The position numbers and the translations under genes are program-made. Under the pieces are notes generated by a model that did not search any database, was not told where the DNA came from, and saw only the letters and a program-made list of their open reading frames with translations. A DNA stretch of 64,000 nt from Apostichopus japonicus. Lineage: Eukaryota; Echinodermata; Holothuroidea; Aspidochirotida; Stichopodidae. Location of the stretch: contig NC_092575.1 in NCBI RefSeq assembly GCF_037975245.1, forward strand, positions 27,811,841 to 27,875,840, given 5' to 3'. This document shows, in pieces, positions 25,035 to 35,359 of this stretch. Positions within the stretch are counted from its first letter, which is position 1. Each line of letters opens with the position of its first letter.

Positions 25035-25206
25035 ACAACCTTGATTGTAGATAAACAGTTTTTTTTGCTAGCAATAGTTTGCCTGAGTACTTTTAGTTGG
25101 TAGTGCGGATACGCATGTATATTTTTTTTGTAAAAGTTTTCTTTCGTATTAATCCATTTTATCGTATTTCAGATATCTCGTATACATTGGTCGTTTGAGG
25201 ACAAAC

Positions 25207-25225
25207 TTCCTTTAGCAGGGGAGAG
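25207..25225 (+). promoter_or_regulatory. Element C polypurine tract
   Basis: GCAGGGGAGAG abuts the 3' LTR start TGTGAGG. It would prime plus-strand DNA synthesis. The preceding T-rich stretch is typical of gypsy elements. Confidence 0.75.
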
Positions 25226-26776
25226 TGTGAGGTAGTGCCCATTAGGCTACCGATTATTTACGTAATGTGCATGTTCTCTCTAGTATACTTTTGTTCTATT
25301 CGGCGTCCCATGTTCAGCGCTTGCGGTTTCGCTCAGTAAGCCCTGTTCGTTCTCTCTTTATTCTATTCATTACGAAATCACCTTGCTTTACGTTCAACGG
25401 CAGCCATATTGTATATTACTATTTTGTTCTCATTACCGTCATTTATTGAGAGATGTAGTTCATCAGCCAACATGTTAGAGGTAAATACTATCTTAACTGT
25501 ATTTGATACTTTTCGTCTCTAATTAAGTAGTTTTGAAAGCGAGATTAGGCAAACTTTTCGTAGACCCACAGTCGGGCCTCGTAAACACTCGCTGTTCAAA
25601 GTGTGCATACACTGTGCAACTTGTATTGTTCACCATATAGCTTCATTGTGTAAGGTACAGCGTGGTATTTCGTATAAACCCCGCAGATAGGCTGGTCTTT
25701 TTCAACTTAAATACATTTATCATCGGGCTTGTATCATGTAGATTTTATGTTCATTTTGTGGAGCAGATCCTTAAGATCATTATTGGATAACGTTGTATGA
25801 GCATTATTGTTTTATTAACGGCAAAGGTTAAGTTAAGTAAAAGTATTTAAGACTGGGCCCTTTGTTTCGTTACTGGCCCAATATTATGTAAATATTGTAT
25901 ATATCGCTGACACGATTTCAGGTTAGCGCCCTCTTTTTGTAATTAAGATGGCGGCGCCCATGTGCGTTACACCAATGTACCGTATGGAGTTGTTTAGGCC
26001 TGAAGTTGTAACTGGTCTATTATACTAGAAGTTTTGCTTGTATTTTAGCTTGTATTGATATTACTCTCATGTTTATTTTATATTCTTTTATCTTATTTTA
26101 TTGTTTTCTATTTTATATTCTTTTCTCTTATTTTATTGTTTTCTTAACCTATTTGCCTGGTCTATATAGCCAATAGCCTAGGGCTTAATTACTTACCTCT
26201 ATGGGTTATATTATTATCTCATAAGGAAATGTACTGGTTTAATTGTATGTTGGTTAAAGCCACCTGTTTTCTATATTTATCAAAGACTGTTTCACGATTA
26301 CGATGAAGGTTATACTTGTTGTAGTATAGAGATTGTTGGGCAGACGTGTCCTTGGATTTAAATATCCCTCTCTCATTGGTTAGTTGAGCGAAACTATGTT
26401 AACCTGACCCAAAATGGTCGCAGTTTAATGTATTGGTATTAGGTTTAACATAGGGTGTAGGCTTAAATGTCAGCCCTATTCAGTATAATTTTCTGCTATT
26501 GTTAGAGTTGCCTAATGGATATGTAAGAGTTCAGGTCATACAGTTACCAGTCATTTTCGTAAGATGTCTTGCCCATATATTTTCTTATTTTATATTTATT
26601 AGTTTTGTTCTTCCTTTTTATTTTGCAGTAGTTTACTCATCTCCAAGAGTAGATATTATCCACCGCCCTCTTACCATGCTTAAACATAACCCCCAATAAA
26701 GTTGCCACCACGTACGGAGAAGTACGGAATCTATTTGATTTGTTTTGTTTGTTCTTCCTTACTCTCTGTCATTACA
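25226..26776 (+). repeat. Element C 3' LTR (1551 bp)
   Basis: Same length as the 5' LTR, with one visible difference (C at 26558). AATAAA at 26695-26700. Followed directly by the TACG duplication. Confidence 0.95.
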
Positions 26777-26780
26777 TACG

Positions 26781-26945
26781 TACATTTACATCACTCACAT
26801 CAGTCTATTACAGTCTAGTAACCGGTCGTGCAGCGCACCACTGCACCGTACGTATTACGTACACGTTGTATCCAGGGACCAGCTAGACCTCAACGAACAT
26901 TTAGATTCCCGCCATTTTACAATAGCGCTATTATATACTAAAAGT
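26781..26945. other. Element B inner unique sequence, right
   Basis: Continues the sequence interrupted by element C. Contains several ACGTAC/TACGTA words but no gene. It leads into the inverted minisatellite arm. Confidence 0.5.
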
Positions 26946-27472
26946 AAACAGCATATTAGAGAACGGCATCAAATGAGACAACAACATCAAAGTAGACAAC
27001 GGCATCGAAGGAGGCAACAGCATTGAAGTAGACAACGGCATTAAAGGAGGCAACAACATTGAAGTAGACAACGGCATTAAAGGAGGCAACGGCATCAGAG
27101 GAGACAACACCATTGAAGTAGACAACAACATTAAAGTAGGCAACAACATTAAACGAGACAACAACATTGAAGTAGACAACGGTATTAAAGTAGACAACAA
27201 CATTAAAGTAGACAACAATTAACATTAAAGTAGACAACGGCATTAAAGGAGGCAACTGCATCAGAGCAGACAACAACATTAAAGTAGACAACGGCATTAA
27301 ATGAGACAACGGCATCAAATGAAACAACGGCATAAAAGTAGACAACAACATCAAAGGAGACAACAACATCAAATGAGACAACATAAAAGTAAACAACATT
27401 AAATTAGACAACAGCATCGAAGGAGACAACATCAAAGGAGACAACAAAATACATTTCCCTTTTGGCGTTCCA
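26946..27472 (-). repeat. Element B right arm: inverted 18-bp repeats and terminal inverted repeat
   Basis: Reverse complement of the same 18-bp family as the left arm, but shorter and more varied, without the 180-bp order. The outer 70 bp match the left end closely (TGGAACGCCAAAAGGG then AATGTATTTTGTTGTCTCC). Open frames on both strands are repeat artefacts. Confidence 0.88.
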
Positions 27473-27474
27473 TA

Positions 27475-28441
27475 CAATAAGAGTGAAGTTTTTAACAAAC
27501 TTCCTGTAATAAGAACATAAACCTACAAATCCTCTCACGTAACGAACACAATTTGGCCTTGGCCAATTTTTAACAACAGCCACCTTTGACGGATCAGTCG
27601 AAACTCCGTCCTTGCTAACTACGTGTCCAAGGAAATCCACTTTTTGTTTGAAAAGAAAACATTTCTTAGGCGACAGTTTCAGTCCCGCTAATTTGAACCT
27701 CGTAAAAACATCATCTATGGCAGCAATGTGTTCCTCAAAATTCTTTCCAAAAATAATTACATCGTCTAGATAGACTAAACATGTTTGCCACTGCAAACCA
27801 GATAAAATTTTCTCCATCAATCTTTCAAAGGTGGCTGGTGCATTGCAAAGCCCGAACGGCATGACACAAAACTGATATAGACCACTGTGGGTGATAAAAG
27901 CGGTCTTTTCCCTATCAGACTCGTCCATTTCGACCTGCCAGTAGCCACTCGCTAGGTCGAGGGTCGTAAACCAAGTGGAGCCATTAAGACTATCTAAGGA
28001 GTCATCGATTCTAGGGATCGGGTAGCTATCTTTAGTGGTAATATCGTTAAGCCTACGATAATCTACACAAAAACGAGTTGATCCATCTTTCTTTTTAACT
28101 AAAACAACTGAAGACGCCCATGGGCTAGATGAAGGTTCAATCACCCCCCGTCTTAACATATCTGAAACCTCGTTAGCCGCATCCTCTCTTTTATTCAGAG
28201 GCAGTCTCCTAGCATGTTGTTTAATAGGGGTCACCTCTTTAGTTGGAATTTTGTGTTTCACAATATCAGTCCTTCCTAAATCCTCCTTACACTTTGCCAA
28301 AATACTCTCATGCTTCAGAAGAAGCCTCCTAACTAAAGCTTTTTGATTTTCATCAAGTGATCCTTCCAAAGAGTTGTACAACCCTAAAATGTGCTGTGGT
28401 AAGTCAGTGACTGTAGCAGTTACAGACTCAGAAATGGTGAC
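27475..28441 (-). pseudogene. Element A reverse transcriptase, truncated
   Basis: Ty3/gypsy reverse transcriptase on the minus strand. It shows the N-terminal approach (LPQHILGLYNSL), the fingers and palm motifs RFCVDYRRLNDI, YPIPRIDDSLD, LDLASGYWQVEM, MPFGLCNAPATFERLM, the active site YLDDVIIFG, and LGHVVSKDGVSTDP. It breaks off after FVGLCSYYRKFVKNF at element B. The thumb-connection and most of RNase H are missing from the other side of B, so B's entry or an earlier rearrangement deleted about 450 bp. On its upstream side it is cut by the 587-bp insertion. Confidence 0.9.
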
Positions 28442-29028
28442 AATTTTTTTCTATACTGATGATAGTTTATTCAACATCAACGTGAAAACTAAAAAGACAA
28501 AAAGACTAAAGTACATAAAAACCGGCACATAGTGCATATTACATACTAATGAAGCAATACAATAAATCCGATGACGTCAGCTCCTTGAGGTTGTAGACTA
28601 CACGAGCATATAACATAAAATGTGATATCACTATAATCATATCGTGGACGGAATTAAGGTAAGAACTTACAAAAATAAGGTTAAAACAACATCTTGATCT
28701 TAAAAGTTAATTATGTCACTTTAACCGGTACAATATTATTCTTAACACAGACAGGCACAAATTGCCTACATTGCTAACCTTGGTTGCCTTTCTGAGATCT
28801 CTGCTAAGTAAAAGTAAAGATGAATCGCTGCTTGTCGGTTTCCATTAATAATATTTGCAAGGCCAGCTTCAAACAAAGTATGATTGATCACTAAAATTAC
28901 ATTTTTAAAGGTTGCTAAAAGCTTATTCGGTTTCTCTGGTGCTGCAAGTTTCTAGTAATGGCAATAGAGGGCGCAATTAAAGAATAAAAAAAATAACATA
29001 AAGAAAATAGGTTAATACTACATTTACA
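28442..29028. mobile_element. Unclassified 587-bp insertion in element A pol
   Basis: GTGAC occurs on both sides (28437-28441 and 29029-29033). Removing the insertion and one GTGAC joins the protease-RT linker to the RT in frame (GGVT followed by ISES). The insert starts AATTTTTTTC and ends CATTTACA on the plus strand. It has no obvious terminal inverted repeat and no coding capacity, and contains a T-rich run and the word TGCGCCCTCTATTG. It could be a solo LTR-like or SINE-like element; I cannot assign it. Confidence 0.65.
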
Positions 29029-29033
29029 GTGAC

Positions 29034-29159
29034 TCCCCCACCCTCATTGGAAGTGTCACCCTCCGTGTTTTGTACCGATAAAACTTCCTCTACAGGCTCA
29101 CACGTGGCCGCCGTAACTCCTTCATACACCGTGACCGGCACTGAATCTACATTAATCAT
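29034..29159 (-). pseudogene. Element A protease-RT linker fragment
   Basis: The minus-strand frame reads a linker typical of gypsy pol between protease and RT (VPVTVYEGVTAATCEPVEEV). It is the natural continuation of the protease, whose pol-like part ends near 11634. The fragment starts sharply at 29160, where the element switches to plus-strand sense. Confidence 0.7.
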
Positions 29160-29162
29160 GGG

Positions 29163-29699
29163 ACTGGGCCACAGATTGCCAATTCAAAGTCGAGTCCTGC
29201 TGTGACACCGAATAACAATGAGTGGCTAAATGATATTTCTTTGGCTTTTGGCACCGAGGATCTACCCCCGTCACCTTTCGATCCGTTAGCTGCCCTCATC
29301 GAAGCGAGCGACCAATCGTGTGAGAACGCCCCCGCCTCAACGGTAGACTGCGGACCTATCGACCTTTCGTTTGGACCCAGTGATAAACGAGCGCCAACCC
29401 CCCTGACATCACCCATTGAGGATAGCTCTACACCTTCCCCAACCACTTCAACATCAACCCCTTCAACAGCATCGTCGGATTCAACTCTGGATGACAAAGA
29501 ACTGACCCGTCTGCGGAACCTGATGGTTACTTCAAGGATTCCACTCATCATCAACGCGGAAGTAAAAAACCTTGGTCTTGGAGTTATTTACAGGAAGGAA
29601 AAACATACTGTCCAATACCCAGATGGTACAGTCCTTACCACAGAGAAGGAGGGATTCGAATTACCCCCACAGACCAGCGAACTGTTGACTTACCGTTAA
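29163..29699 (+). pseudogene. Element A pol C-terminal tail
   Basis: An open frame of about 178 codons with no start at the junction. It is rich in Pro, Ser, Thr and Asp, then ends in a folded-looking segment (NLGLGVIYRKEKHTVQYPDG, LLTYR stop). Its place, just upstream of the 3' untranslated region and LTR, marks it as the C-terminal tail of pol or a small third ORF. I do not recognise a domain. It is in the opposite orientation to the RT and gag fragments of the same element. Confidence 0.55.
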
Positions 29700-30454
29700 T
29701 CCATAGAGATGTCCTCGATCGGGACTTTTGTGTTAAATAACGTGTTTCTTTATTATATATTTTTACTGTGGAAATATTATGGACATTTCACCTTATTACT
29801 ATGGACATTTCACCTTTTGATGCGGACCTCCGGTTTCGTTATGATATCTTTTTACTTTGGAAATCTTGTGGACATTTCATATTTTGATGCGGACTTCCAA
29901 TCAATTTATTTTGTGGTTTGGATCTCTGTGTTACAACAAGAGTGTTATGTTTTGATTCACTTGGATTGTTTTCATGTATTTATATCTATGTACGGCACCG
30001 TAAGTTGTTTTTAATTTTATCAGTTGTATCTGGAATGTGACCTCACATGAGTCCAAATTGCACTTTCGCGCGAGCCGCGTTATTCCTTTAGGGTATGGAC
30101 ACGTGCATGTAAGGTCATATTACTCTTCTATTACTCTCGGATTGCGTAACTTTCTTCTTTCGCAGTCGAGCTAGGACATTTTTTTTAGTCGGTACAGATT
30201 GACATGTGATACGTTTTTATCTCAAAAGTTAGTTCTGAACCCATATTAAGAGTTAATATCAAATGTTATTGTGTGTATAGGCTCTCGTGCATGGCAGGCA
30301 CTATTAGCTATACTTTGCTTTTATACGTATTCATGTATTTGGATTTCTTTTTATATTAGTATGTTTATGATTTTAGATTTGTGTCTAATTAGCGATCCTT
30401 ATACTATATTGTTTTCATAACTTGGGGACAAGTTAAGGACTGAGAAGGGGATAG
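29700..30454 (+). other. Element A 3' untranslated region and polypurine tract
   Basis: About 750 bp of non-coding sequence. It contains a short direct repeat of GGACATTTCACCTT near 29787-29817. It ends with the purine run AAGGACTGAGAAGGGGATAG directly before the LTR, which is the polypurine tract. Confidence 0.7.
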
Positions 30455-31011
30455 TGTGATGCCGTTAGTCATCATATATGTCGCCCTCTATTTGTCGTAG
30501 GCTACATTACGTAATAATTACAGGTCACGTGATGTCTGCTCACCAGCTCAGCTGAAGCAGACCTCACGACTTGTGACCAGTCTTCGCTCCCGATCTGAAT
30601 CGTTCGGTTCGGTAGTAGCCCTGGCTCCGACCATTGTGGTCGTACTTGTATCTGTCTTGTATTCGTCTTTTATACACTTTTGTACGTATCGTTATAGGAC
30701 TCTACTTCGGTATTGAGACCTCGTTTGTGACCATTATCGTTAAGTGCATGTTTTCTACCTATTTTTGAGGGCTTCGTGCCGATGTATTGTTCGTACCGTG
30801 GCTGGTTATAGTAATAGATTGCGAAATCTACACAGCACTTGTTCTTTACTCGTTTATCTATGTGTTATATCTTTTGCATGTAATAGCGAGATTTAAGGCT
30901 CGTCGTTTACTAACATACAACCATCCAAGCCGCATTTGTTTCCATACCACCACCAGTCCTCAGCAGGGAATATTTGGACGCCCCAGAATCTTAGACTGAG
31001 TTAGCGTTACA
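30455..31011 (+). repeat. Element A full LTR (557 bp)
   Basis: Starts TGTGATGCCG after the polypurine tract and ends TTAGCGTTACA before the ATAC duplication. Its last 87 bp and last 25 bp recur at 11547-11633 and 14368-14392 in reverse orientation, identical by eye. Confidence 0.85.
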
Positions 31012-32066
31012 ATACGTATATATTACATTAGAGAGAATAACATTACCTTACAGTTTGTCTATTATTATATATTACATTAGAAAGAAGAACATTACCTTAC
31101 AGTATGTATATATCATTATGCAGTACATTAGACAGAATAAAATTACCTTACAGTTTGTCTATTATTATATATTACATTAGAAAGAAGAACATTACCTTAC
31201 AATATGTCTATTAGTATGCAGTAGATTAGAGAGAAGAACATTATCTTACAGTTTGTCTATTAGTATACAGTACATTAGAAAGAAGAACATTACCTTACAG
31301 TATGTCTATTAGTATACATTACATTAGAAAGAAGAAAATTCCCTTACAGTTTATCTATTAGTATATAGTACATTAGAAAGAAGAACATTACCTTACAGTT
31401 TTTCTATTAGTATATAGAACATCAGAAAGAATAACATTACCTTACAGTTTGTCTATTAGTATACAGTACATCAGAAAGAATAACATTACCTTACAGTTTG
31501 TCTATTAGTATATAGTACATTAGAAAGAAGAACATTACCTTACAGTTTGTCTATTAGTACATAGTACATCAGAAAGAAGAACATTACCTTACAGTTTGTC
31601 TATTAGTATATAGTACATTAGAAAGAAGAACATTACCTTACAGTTTGTCTATTAGTATACAGTACATTAGAAAGAAGAACATCACCTTACAGTATATCTA
31701 TTAGTATATATACAGTACATTAGAAAGAAGAAAATTACCTTACAGTTTTTCTATTAGTATATATAGTACATTAGAAAGAAGAACATTACCTTACAGTTTG
31801 TCTATTAGTATATGGTACATTAGAAAGAAGAACATTACTTTACAGTTTTTCTATTAGTATATAGAACATCAGAAAGAATAACATTACCTTACAGTTTGTC
31901 TATTAGTATACAGTACATTAGAAAGAAGAACATTACCTTACAGTATATCTATTAGTATATATACAGTACATTAGAAAGAAGAAAATTACCTTACAGTTTG
32001 TCTATTAGTATGCAGTACATTAGAAAGAAGAACATTACCTTACAGTTGTCTATGTATACAGTCATG
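31012..32066. repeat. Minisatellite array, right part
   Basis: The same 49-bp family as at 1-11546, about 21 units, starting with the ATAC duplication and ending near GTTGTCTATGTATACAG. Several units carry TATATAGTACAT variants. Beyond 32066 the sequence is unique. Confidence 0.95.
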
Positions 32067-32161
32067 ATATGTTATGAAAACCAGTGCCAGTTAGTTTTCA
32101 TTAATCAATTAGAAGCTAATCAAGCTTATAATTTGAAGCATATACCAGTGAACTAACTGAT

Positions 32162-33402
32162 TTAATTCAAATGAATATCCGGTATTTCTCTTGTACAACA
32201 AGCAAGAGACGCGCAGCAACAACACTTGCAACGATGGAAACAGCAATGTACTGATGGGCAAAATGTGAACAAAAGAAAGCCCAATATGCTTCCACTGAAA
32301 CCACCTGCAACGCCCAATCCAATTTCTATGAAGATATCTATCCCGGTTGGCCACGGCCCGTGTTTACCTTCTAGGTACGCTTTGAGAATAACGCTAAATG
32401 ATACAACCCCCGCTATTACTAACATAGTGTGTAACACCATTCTAGTCGTAGCTTTGCCACACGCAATTGTACCCTCCACTTTTCTACAACATCCGCAACA
32501 AAGTGGAGGCCAGCCCATTTGTAAATTATACAGTTTTGGTGTATCAATGCACCAAGTGATACCTAAAGCTATAAGCAAATATAAAATTTCCAGCGCAATG
32601 TACAATATAGCTCCAATGATATCCAATGTATTTATAGAAAGCGGTTCATCTACTTGTGCACTACTTAAGTCGTTTACTTGCGTACTATTGTGTGGCTGTT
32701 CACTATCTTCGTGCGCTGCTTCAATTCCTTCTGTAACGGCAACAAAAAATATCAAACGGAACAAAAGAATGATTGATTTCACAATCAAGGATTGGACACC
32801 TATTTGGGTTTGATATACCTGGTTGCTACGATATACTCCAGTTTTACAAAATGTTGCGAAATGTTCACAGTTGTTAGTGAACAAGTTATATTTTTCTTCG
32901 CTTCTGCTATTATCTGCTTCCTGCAAGCGTGATACTGCTCGAACAATAACTAAATCAGGAGGATTTTGATCGAGTAATCCTTCTGTGTAATATGCTTTGT
33001 ACATAGGACTACAGATAGATGAGATACTTTGCTCGCTCCGGCATATTTTACACGACCTGCATGAAAGAGAGAACTCAATTAAATGCAAGGTGTTGTTAGC
33101 TTTATACTCTACTATACCATGATGCCAGTATCCACAACAGCGTACCCACGCAACGTGGTCTCCTGCTTTCAATCTCGTTGCGGATTCGTTGTCTTGAACC
33201 TTTTCCCAACAGCAGTTAGCAAGAGTCCCTGCATCAGAAGGAACTAAACAACAGAGTTGTGGAGAGAAGTAATGCGATTGAGAAGTTACCTTTACCTCAC
33301 GGTCTTCCGATTTACAATTAAACCACTCTTTCCTGCATTCGCTACAAACGTAGTACTTCGTCGGTTCATTTTTTAACTGTACAGGGTCCCCTCCATTTCT
33401 CT
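32162..33402 (-). CDS. LRAT-like membrane protein, main exon
   Basis: The protein has an LRAT (NlpC/P60 superfamily) domain: a His motif in AGDHVAWVRCCGYWHHGIV and the catalytic Cys motif NNCEHFATFCKTG, as in lecithin retinol acyltransferase and HRASLS/PLAAT enzymes, which transfer acyl groups. A Cys-containing segment (YYVCSECRKEWF) precedes it. Four hydrophobic segments and a Cys-rich tail (CCFHRCKCCCCASLACC) follow, suggesting a membrane-anchored, perhaps palmitoylated protein. The acceptor TTCATTCTTCAG ends at 33403, and the exon joins in frame to an upstream exon at 33953-34061, giving an uninterrupted frame. The C-terminal membrane part is unlike human LRAT. Substrate unknown. Confidence 0.82.
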
Positions 33403-33749
33403 CTGAAGAATGAATAAAATAAAATGACAATAAAATTAATTGATACGAAGAAAAAGGGCAGTCCAAACTGAGTACAATATGTGCGATATACGGCATTACG
33501 AGATGCACCTAAATAGTATCATGAGATTATCGGATGAGCTCCCGGTATCTTTGGGTAAAGGGTACGGTTAGCGGATCTTGCCTTGGGGTCTGATTAAATT
33601 AAGGTTAGGCTAAACGAAAGTAAATATTTAATTGATTTAGTCTCTGTCATCTCAAATGAAGTGAAGGAAATCATGATAAATATTTGATCAAGTTCAATCA
33701 ATAGTAACATCATTTGTAACTTAAGCAACATCGTTCATAGCACATGGGA

Positions 33750-33823
<74 letters not shown>

Positions 33824-33952
33824 ATGTAGGAAGGGATGGTCATTTTCAACACTTAATTTTGTTGTAAATTTAGTGGATGGGGACAAGCTTATCATATTTG
33901 TAACCATTCATTATGTTAAGATCATAATGTGTGTAAAAATATGTGGACTTAC
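33403..33952 (-). other. LRAT-like gene intron with (AT)n microsatellite
   Basis: Intron between the two recognised exons. It carries an uninterrupted (AT)n of about 70 bp near 33752-33820. The paralogue's intron has only a short AT run at the same place, so the microsatellite expanded in this copy. Confidence 0.75.
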
Positions 33953-34061
33953 GTGTGTAGGTGACATCGAAGCAAGAGATGGTACCTGTACAACCAGCAG
34001 TCAATTTAGTGTGTTGCTCGTTTTCGTCCAGTGGAGTAACCCGATTGGGTTTCTTTGCCAA
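33953..34061 (-). CDS. LRAT-like gene, upstream exon
   Basis: Encodes about 36 residues (QHTKLTAGCTGTISCFDVTYT) and ends with a strong donor C|GTAAGT at 33952. Its phase (one base over) fits the main exon. The paralogue at 39131-39275 has the same exon, confirming the frame. Here the 5' boundary is unclear: the triplet at 34061 is TTG, and no clean AG acceptor precedes GCAAAG, whereas the paralogue has TTTTTTAG|GCAAAG. The start codon must lie in a further upstream exon not recognised here. Confidence 0.65.
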
Positions 34062-35351
34062 AACAAAAACAAAAAATGAGAGACTGTTCGCTCCTTAATA
34101 TAGTTGTATTCATACATTCACACATACGCGGATACATACACGCATACACCCATACCCCTACCTCTACACACACAAACACACGCGTTTTGACCCCTCCTTC
34201 AGTCGTGGTCACCGCGGAACACCGCACACTGCGTGACCACCGAGAGTAGCTGCTCATAAAAAAATATCTATTGCCATGCCAACTGTTTGGCAACTGACAT
34301 AACAGTATATGGTTAAACTGACAAAGGAACTACAATATCTCATCCTCCATAGGGAGCGATGAGATAAAAAAAAAAACAGAATGCAAAAATGCATAGTGGT
34401 GTCGATGATATAACATGAGCAGTTTTCTTCATGAATCTGACGTAATGTATAGTGATGTTGTACATGTTTACAAGGGTACCACGATTTGACCTCTGATGAC
34501 CCAAATGACCTTTGACCTCCACCAAAAACAATAGGCTTCTTTAATCCAATTTGGTATTTCTACACACTACGTAAGATGTTGGTCCGACCTTCCCTTCTTG
34601 AGATATCGTGATTACAAGGTTTTCACAATTTGACCACTGGTGACTTCAAATGACCTTTGACCTTCAACAAAAACAAAGACTTCTTGTACTCATTGTGGTA
34701 CTTCTAAACACCAAGTATGAAATTTGTCTGACCTTCCCTTCTTGAGACATCGTGTTTAAAAGATAGGCGTCACAAACGAACTCACACATACCCTCACACA
34801 CGCACACACACATACACACATACTCCATTAAGAATACAAAGGTTACGATTATGATCGAAACCAATATTAAATAAAAAATTGTAGTCAAAAATGTTTTTAA
34901 CTAGTAGTTAATGAATGTGCTGTTCAACATTAGCACTCATGATAACTATCAACAAAAAGTTAAACAAAAAGATATATTAACTACTGTAAGTTAAAGTAAA
35001 AGTTTTTTCTTATGGTTCTGGACATCATATTTAGAGTTTATTCAAGGTCTCTAAGTTGTATGTGAAAACAAGTGTAACGAATACTGCTTTCTATATATCA
35101 AAGTGAATGTTTTGGTGGCGCTATCCACTTACAAGATTGTGTGACCTGTGGACAATTCCGTGAAAGGTTTCCACGCGGAATAACCTGGCCGCGGAAACAC
35201 GTTGCTTGGGAAAAAAACAATCAACCGTCAAGGTGAGCAGACGTATAATTACCAGTATACATCGCTAGGTCCTACGCAATAAGAGATATAGGAGTAAGTT
35301 TCATAAAAGTTAAGTACCTAGGCTAGGAATCAATAATCCTCTATACTGTTA
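34062..35351. other. Intergenic, with a CA-rich microsatellite and degenerate GACCTTTGACC repeats
   Basis: 34110-34190 is ACAC/ACGC-rich. 34480-34830 holds two degenerate copies of a unit of about 145 bp (words ATGACCTTTGACCT, CAAAAACAA, CCGACCTTCCCTTCTTGAGA), trailed by a CACACA run. The same family recurs near 48900-49300 and 59680-60690. I see no gene in the rest. Confidence 0.6.
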
Positions 35352-35359
35352 GTTAGGGA

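Larger units (their letters stand above)
18415..26780 (+). mobile_element. Element C: complete, very young Ty3/gypsy LTR retrotransposon
   Basis: A full element: target duplication TACG (18415-18418, 26777-26780), two 1551-bp LTRs, primer-binding site, gag, overlapping pol in -1 frame, polypurine tract. Reading the two LTRs side by side I find one difference, T at 19751 against C at 26558. Gag and pol frames are open throughout. Pol order is protease, reverse transcriptase, RNase H, integrase, so it belongs to Ty3/gypsy (Metaviridae). No env-like third ORF and no chromodomain are visible. It inserted inside element B. The near identity of the LTRs points to very recent activity. Confidence 0.95.
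15169..27472. mobile_element. Element B: foldback-like element with minisatellite arms
   Basis: Both outer ends carry the inverted repeat TGGAACGCCAAAAGGG, each flanked by TA (15167-15168 and 27473-27474). The ends lead into arrays of 18-bp repeats in opposite orientation: a 2-kb left arm and a 0.5-kb right arm. Between the arms is unique sequence holding MITE D and retrotransposon C. Without C and D the element is about 3.2 kb. No transposase is visible, so it is nonautonomous. The TA duplication would suit a Tc1/mariner-like mechanism, but two flanking bases are weak evidence. Confidence 0.6.
11547..31011. mobile_element. Element A: rearranged Ty3/gypsy retroelement with two inverted U5 ends
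   Basis: The insertion is bounded by ATAC duplications. Its first 87 bp are the reverse complement of its last 87 bp, and both are the 3' terminal part of the same LTR (ending GTTACA). Internal order: LTR end, protease, gag, primer-binding site, 25-bp LTR end, tRNA-Asp copy, RNase H end and reverse transcriptase, all laid out as minus-strand sense. After an orientation switch near 29160 come pol tail, polypurine tract and full LTR as plus-strand sense. Integrase is missing and gag is frameshifted, so this copy is not autonomous. Elements B, C, D and a 587-bp insertion entered later. A DNA transposon with 87-bp TIRs that captured gypsy pieces is a weaker alternative, because the right end has a normal polypurine tract and a complete LTR. 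Confidence 0.8.

Noticed and set aside
34055-34293. Coding frames overlapping the ACAC-rich stretch
   Set aside because: Low-complexity sequence. Only the part shared with the paralogue (33953-34061) is supported.
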